Positions 58,736 through 64,000 of a stretch of 64,000 bases of DNA are shown here, in pieces. Position 1 is the stretch's first letter; every line of letters starts with the position of its first letter. Below the pieces are notes generated by a model. That model ran no database searches. It saw only the letters and a program-made list of their open reading frames with translations, and was not told the DNA's origin. Made by a program: the position numbers and the translations under genes. This DNA comes from Acinetobacter calcoaceticus (lineage in GTDB: Bacteria; Pseudomonadota; Gammaproteobacteria; Pseudomonadales; Moraxellaceae), in the NCBI RefSeq assembly GCF_900520355.1, contig NZ_LS999521.1:3658001-3722000 (forward strand), in the 5' to 3' direction.

Positions 58736-58954
58736 ATGACAGCACAAAGGTTTTTATTTCCGCTCATTTTATCTGCAATGATATCATTTATAATTTCAGG
58801 AATTACGACTTTCAAAGCACTAGGTCTAGTTCAAAATTTCTTTTCATTATGGATATCTGCTTGGGGTATTGCGTGGATATTTGCTTTCCCAAGCGTATTA
58901 ATTTGTGCCCCCTTAGCCCAAAAATTGGTGAATCTTGTTCTTCCCAAAAACTAA
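58736..58954 (+). CDS. DUF2798-family small membrane protein
   Basis: A 72-residue protein with two membrane helices (FLFPLILSAMISFIISGITTF and WISAWGIAWIFAFPSVLIC) and the DUF2798 ending APLAQKLVNLVL. The start ATG lies 4 bp after the flavodoxin stop, so it is the third gene of the same operon. Function unknown. Confidence 0.83.
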   Translation: MTAQRFLFPLILSAMISFIISGITTFKALGLVQNFFSLWISAWGIAWIFAFPSVLICAPLAQKLVNLVLPKN

Positions 58955-58971
58955 AGAATTTATAAAATATA

Positions 58972-58989
58972 TGTAGGCTAAAACGTACA
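58972..58989 (+). promoter_or_regulatory. GacA-type upstream activating palindrome
   Basis: TGTAGGCTAAAACGTACA fits the GacA/LetA/UvrY consensus TGTAAG-N6-CTTACA with one mismatch per arm and exact 18-bp length. It lies about 60-70 bp upstream of the predicted start of the GGA-rich RNA at 59050. No other such box was noticed in the window's intergenic DNA. Confidence 0.7.
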
Positions 58990-59049
58990 TAATTTGTGGT
59001 CATTAGCGAATATACGACTTTAAAATTTTCTCATAACATATGAATCATA

Positions 59050-59163
59050 GAGAGACAGGAAGTCTCATTAAAGAAGAATAAGAACGCAGGAAGCGGTAGT
59101 TGACAGGAGTTAGCTATATAAGCTGAATACGAAGGAGCCTCGACAGGAAGTCGGGGCTTTTTC
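59050..59163 (+). ncRNA. Candidate CsrA/RsmA-sequestering small RNA (RsmX/Y/Z-like)
   Basis: A putative 113-nt transcript with five GGA motifs. Hairpin 1 is GAGAC, loop AGGAA, GTCTC (59052-59066). Hairpin 2 is CGC, AGGAA, GCG (59085-59095). Hairpin 3 is TAGTTGAC, AGGA, GTTAGCTA with wobble pairs (59097-59116). An unpaired AAGGAG is at 59132-59137. The terminator is AGCCTCGAC, loop AGGAA, GTCGGGGCT (59136-59158) plus T-run. A plausible -10 TATGAA (59039) with -35-like GACTTT (59016) precedes it. ACAGGA-type loops are the CsrA-binding form. There is no reading frame of note. I do not recall a named Acinetobacter RNA here; the function is inferred from structure and the upstream GacA box. Confidence 0.75.
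59136..59162 (+). terminator. Terminator of the candidate Rsm-like RNA
   Basis: Nine-base-pair stem with one G-U pair, loop AGGAA, then TTTTT. The loop itself carries a GGA motif. Confidence 0.85.
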
Positions 59164-59258
59164 ATTTTGTTGGCTATACAAAATTCTTACTGTCCAATTG
59201 GGCTTAGCAACAGAAATTATATTGATCCATGAGTGACTGCTGACTACCATCATCTCAT

Positions 59259-59867
59259 TTGAAACTTGATTATTGGTTTTATATTTTGTTTACCTCATCT
59301 TTAGCTCACAACTGTTATAAGCCAACACAACTACGTTTTTTAAGCCTTAAATTTCTTGTAATTGCTTTAACCGCAATCATGACAGGATGTACAAGTTTAG
59401 GCCCTAATAGTGGTTCATTTTCATGGCGTTCTAATAAGCTCTCAACAGGACTACAAAAAGCTTATTCTGTTCCACAAAGCACAGCGAATCGGTTATCTCC
59501 AATTATTATTCAAAGTGCTGATCAATATAATGTACCCCCTCTTTTACTTGCCGCGGTTATAAGACAAGAGTCTAGTTACAATACTAACGCCCTCTCACCT
59601 ACGGGTGCAGTAGGTTTAACTCAAATTATTCCAAGCTATTGGCAACGAACGTGTGCGGGTAATTTGTATGATGAATCTATAAATATTCAATGTGGTGCAT
59701 ATATTTTAAATCATTACTATCAGACAGCCGATAGCTGGTTTAAAGCCACTGCTTATTATAATGTGGGCCCAACTGGATATGAGCGGAGCTTCTGGACACG
59801 GCACAAAGCTAAGAAATATGCTCGGTCTGTAAAACGTCATCAAAAAGCTTTAAAAAACGCTCTATAA
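59259..59867 (+). CDS. Lytic transglycosylase (SLT domain) lipoprotein
   Basis: A peptidoglycan lytic transglycosylase. The SLT domain is clear: LLLAAVIRQESSYNTNALSPTGAVGLTQIIPSYW with the catalytic Glu in RQES, then CGAYILNHYY and ATAYYNVGP. A lipobox-like IMTGC precedes it (about residue 44). The start is uncertain: the frame has no upstream ATG, only TTG codons (59259 and later) without a good ribosome-binding site, and the single ATG at 59379 is in the lipobox. Length to the TTG is 202 residues. Followed by a terminator shared with cysK. Confidence 0.8.
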   Translation: MKLDYWFYILFTSSLAHNCYKPTQLRFLSLKFLVIALTAIMTGCTSLGPNSGSFSWRSNKLSTGLQKAYSVPQSTANRLSPIIIQSADQYNVPPLLLAAVIRQESSYNTNALSPTGAVGLTQIIPSYWQRTCAGNLYDESINIQCGAYILNHYYQTADSWFKATAYYNVGPTGYERSFWTRHKAKKYARSVKRHQKALKNAL

Positions 59868-59879
59868 ATAAGATCAAAT

Positions 59880-59905
59880 AAAAAAGCCCAACTGCTGATG
59901 GGCTT
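59880..59905 (-). terminator. Terminator after cysK
   Basis: AAAGCCCA, loop, TGGGCTTT; on the minus strand followed by TTTTTT. Lies between two convergent genes. Confidence 0.8.
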
Positions 59906-59920
59906 TCTATAGAAGTAATT

Positions 59921-60919
59921 TTATTGTTCAAATAAACCTTCAAATAGAACAGAAGATAAATAACGCTCTCCACTGTCTGGAAGAATAACAACAATAGTTT
60001 TTCCAGCATTCTCAGGACGTTCTGCAATTTTAGCCGCTGCCGCTAATGCAGCTCCACTCGATATTCCTACTAAAATACCTTCTTGAATTGCACAATTTCT
60101 GGCCCATTGAATTGCTTCTTCACTAGTTATAGGTAAGACTTCATCAACAAGATCTAAATCAAGATTTTTTGGAATAAAGTTCGCACCAATTCCCTGAATT
60201 TTATGCGGTGCAGGTGTAATATTCTCACCATTTCTTGTTTGAGTAATAATTGGTGACTCGGCAGGTTCCACTGCTACAGAGTACAAAGGTTTATTTTGGA
60301 CTTGTTCGAAATAACGAGAAATACCTGTAATCGTACCGCCAGTCCCTACACCAGCAACCAAAATATCAACTTGCCCACCTGTTGCTTGCCAAATTTCAGG
60401 ACCAGTTGTATCTACATGAATTTGTGGATTTGCTGGATTTTCAAATTGTTGAGGTAAGAAATAAAGACCTGGCTGTTCTGTCGCTAATTTCACAGCTTCA
60501 TCAACTGCCCCTTTCATTCCCTTCGCCGGTTCAGTTAAAACCAAATTGGCACCGAGCGCTTTTAATACTTTTCTACGCTCAATACTCATACTTGCTGGCA
60601 TAGTTAAAGTAATTGGGTAGCCTTTGGCCGCTGCAACAAAAGCCAGTGCAATTCCTGTATTACCACTAGTTGGTTCAACAATATGCATGCCTTCTTTTAA
60701 CACGCCACGCTTTTCTGCATCTGCAATAAGTGCCGCTCCAATACGACATTTCACAGAAAATGCAGGATTACGGCTTTCTACCTTTGCTAATACGGTTGCA
60801 TCAGTTTTAATGAGGCGATTAATACGTACTAATGGTGTATTCCCAATCGCTTCTGCATTATTAGAATAAACTGCGATCCCTAAATTATTGGGTGTTGGAA
60901 ATTGCTGGTCGGTAGACAT
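59921..60919 (-). CDS. cysK: Cysteine synthase A
   Basis: PLP enzyme making cysteine from O-acetylserine and sulfide. The 332-residue protein has the PLP lysine in [14 protein letters not shown] (K57), the substrate loop [12 protein letters not shown], the phosphate-binding [10 protein letters not shown] and the C-terminal [11 protein letters not shown]. CysK-like rather than CysM by the VKCR and GTGGT context, and slightly longer at the N-terminus than E. coli CysK. A perfect 8-1-8 palindrome lies just upstream. Confidence 0.93.
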   Translation of the reverse strand: MSTDQQFPTPNNLGIAVYSNNAEAIGNTPLVRINRLIKTDATVLAKVESRNPAFSVKCRIGAALIADAEKRGVLKEGMHIVEPTSGNTGIALAFVAAAKGYPITLTMPASMSIERRKVLKALGANLVLTEPAKGMKGAVDEAVKLATEQPGLYFLPQQFENPANPQIHVDTTGPEIWQATGGQVDILVAGVGTGGTITGISRYFEQVQNKPLYSVAVEPAESPIITQTRNGENITPAPHKIQGIGANFIPKNLDLDLVDEVLPITSEEAIQWARNCAIQEGILVGISSGAALAAAAKIAERPENAGKTIVVILPDSGERYLSSVLFEGLFEQ

Positions 60920-60941
60920 GTTATATCCTTATTAGATTTGG

Positions 60942-60958
60942 AATGATTCTGAATCATT
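60942..60958. promoter_or_regulatory. Perfect palindromic operator upstream of cysK
   Basis: AATGATTCTGAATCATT, a perfect 8-1-8 inverted repeat 23 bp upstream of the cysK ATG. It overlaps a TATAAT -10 (60956-60961, minus strand), so a bound protein would block transcription. It is not a Fur 7-1-7 box or a CysB site; regulator unknown. Confidence 0.6.
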
Positions 60959-61207
60959 ATATGCTTCTATAATAAACAGGAAAGTAGAAAAGCCAAGTAA
61001 TGCCTAACTTCTCAAATTAACAGCTTGTCTTGTCAAAAATTTATTTAAAAAAAATCAAATTATTAGATTAGATGAATTTATTTACCTATCTAGCTACTAC
61101 ATTAGAAATAATAGGAACTCTGGCTAATATTTCACCTTATTAAGACTAGGCGAATCTTCTGATCAGACATGAAACCTAGTGTTTTTCAAGATTTTATGTA
61201 ATTAAAA

Positions 61208-61750
61208 CTACCAAAGTTCACCTTCTCTCCAATCGGCACAAATAGTATTTTCTTCTGAATGTTGTGATAGTCTCTCTTTCAGATTAGCACTCAACGGAAA
61301 TAGCATGATTTGATTGTCATCTGTTAGATAAGTAGAAGCACCTTGTTTGATGTATAAATTCCCCCGCCACGGAATCCAATCTAATTTTTTATAGAATGCC
61401 CCATCTTCGGGTTGTAATGCCGCGAGTTCATAATCTAAAGTAGTTAAAATATCGGTTAAATATCTTAATAATTGTGAGGCAAGCCCTTTACCCTGCGTAT
61501 GGTAATCAGTAGTCACATACTCTACATAAGCAGTTTTTACAATGAAGTTACCATTTATAGTGAAAACTCTATCTGCCCATAAAGCATGTGACACAATATT
61601 ATCATCTAATATGCCTACAATATGAACAGCAGTTTGCATGAAGGTATATTGACTCCAAGGATCTTCATCAAAAGCTGTAAAACATAGCTCAGCAATCTGT
61701 TGTCGCTGTTGAGTATTTAGGTCTTGCACCGCGATAATTTTGAACTGCAT
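61208..61750 (-). CDS. GNAT acetyltransferase, resembling aminoglycoside 2'-N-acetyltransferases
   Basis: A 180-residue GNAT protein. Acetyl-CoA motif A is YHTQGKGLASQLLRYL (Q/RxxGxG/A type), preceded by the strand TAYVEYVTTDY. The C-terminal half, with GAFYKKLDWIPWRGNLYIKQG and the ending ADWREGELW, resembles AAC(2')-I enzymes (which have GKLFELKQGS and end in CDFRGGDQW, from memory). Resistance is not implied; the physiological substrate is unknown. Single gene between cysK and the rRNA operon. Confidence 0.78.
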   Translation of the reverse strand: MQFKIIAVQDLNTQQRQQIAELCFTAFDEDPWSQYTFMQTAVHIVGILDDNIVSHALWADRVFTINGNFIVKTAYVEYVTTDYHTQGKGLASQLLRYLTDILTTLDYELAALQPEDGAFYKKLDWIPWRGNLYIKQGASTYLTDDNQIMLFPLSANLKERLSQHSEENTICADWREGELW

Positions 61751-61847
61751 AGGTAGAAGCTCAATTTTAATTGCTCATATCATAAGCAAAGATCGAAATA
61801 ATATGCAGTATTTTTAATGAAAACCACTCTAATGGTTATTTCCAAGC

Positions 61848-61884
61848 ATAAAAAAACACCCCCAACATCAGTTGAGGGTGTTTA
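61848..61884 (-). terminator. rRNA operon terminator
   Basis: AACACCCTCAAC, loop, GTTGGGGGTGTT (one mismatch pair) with a seven-T run on the minus strand, just after the 5S gene. Confidence 0.88.
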
Positions 61885-61893
61885 GAATAATGA

Positions 61894-62007
61894 GCTGGCG
61901 ATGACTTACTCTCACATGGGAAACCCCACACTACCATCAGCGCTAAGAGGTTTCACTTCTGAGTTCGGGAAGGGATCAGGTGGTTCACTCTTGCTATGGT
62001 CGCCAGC
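61894..62007 (-). rRNA. rrf: 5S ribosomal RNA
   Basis: The minus strand begins GCTGGCGACCATAGCAAGAG and ends AAGTCATCGCCAGC; ends pair (GCTGGCGA/TCGCCAGC) as in 5S. Internal CCCGAACTCAGAAGTGAAA is the conserved 5S loop. Length 114 nt. Ends set by pairing to within a base or two. Confidence 0.95.
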
Positions 62008-62191
62008 ACAACTGGTATGGATACTTGCATTGGTCTTATTGGTTGCCGATGCGTTTTCCAAATCTTTACAGATGGGCTGATTGAGTCTTACTTTAATTTT
62101 GTTCATTTTAGCTAAACATATAACTAAATCAAGTTGCTTTGCATATTAATGAATCGATTGATGCCATATATACAACTGCTTGGGTGTTGTA

Positions 62192-64000
<1,809 letters not shown>

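Noticed and set aside
60942..60958. Fur box at cysK
   Set aside because: The palindrome TGATTC-T-GAATCA lacks the ATAAT core and has wrong half-site spacing for Fur.
61912..62106. 64-codon minus-strand frame
   Set aside because: Overlaps the 5S rRNA gene; no coding features.

Overview
The window is chromosomal DNA of a low-GC gammaproteobacterium, almost certainly Acinetobacter of the calcoaceticus-baumannii complex. The evidence is gene content and order (ftsW-murD, feoABC, xerD-dsbC-hom-thrC, gacA next to pilSR, parC with the Acinetobacter QRDR, uninterrupted comM, glnK-amtB), protein sequences typical of the genus, and a terminal rRNA operon. I made this assignment by reading, not by database search.

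Layout. 1-4.3 kb (minus): the end of the division/cell-wall cluster (ftsW partial, murD), then the ferrous-iron operon feoA-feoB-small third gene with a good Fur box. 4.4-9.1 kb (plus): xerD, dsbC, hom and thrC. 9.1-14.1 kb: pbpG (PBP7/8-like), then a divergent gacA-pilS-pilR cluster. 14.1-19.1 kb (minus): a C-terminal processing protease, gpmI, lptG and lptF. 19.3-22.1 kb (plus): pepA, holC and two small genes of unknown function. 22.2-27.7 kb (minus): ribE, an orphan adenine methyltransferase embedded in the riboflavin genes, ribD, nrdR, amtB and glnK, the last with a sigma-54-like promoter. 27.9-30.5 kb (plus): ubiK, intact comM, and an FMN reductase gene bracketed by a second, diverged comM 3' end. 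30.5-36.8 kb: a MocR-type regulator broken by a 28-bp tandem duplication, the divergent class II aldolase/DapA-like pair it probably controls, a TorF-type porin, about 0.96 kb of AT-rich gene-free DNA and an OprD-family porin. 37-47 kb (mostly minus): ppa, a MAPEG protein, fadD, parC, an MFS carrier, a UPF0126/TRIC protein, YchJ and a TerC-CBS membrane protein. 47.4-52.2 kb (plus): a LOG-family protein, a DHA2 efflux pump, a GH25 hydrolase, dinB and a RidA protein. 52.4-59 kb: a DUF2726 protein, YgiQ, a phytase-like esterase lipoprotein and a MerR-controlled divergon (DUF2938, flavodoxin, DUF2798). 59-64 kb: a candidate small RNA, a lytic transglycosylase, cysK, a GNAT acetyltransferase related to AAC(2')-I, 5S rRNA and the 3' part of 23S rRNA.

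The most interesting signal is at 58972-59163. An 18-bp GacA-type palindrome lies about 60-70 bp upstream of a roughly 113-nt candidate transcript. That transcript has five GGA motifs, four of them in AGGA/AGGAA hairpin loops including the loop of its own terminator. This is the architecture of a CsrA/RsmA-sequestering RNA of the Gac/Rsm cascade, and the response regulator GacA is encoded in the same window at 10408-11043. Other notable points are the 28-bp duplication that frameshifts the MocR regulator, the displaced comM 3' end, a Shine-Dalgarno-sequestering hairpin ahead of the TerC-family gene, and several unassigned palindromic operators (cysK, the MerR divergon, the 72-aa gene at 21918).
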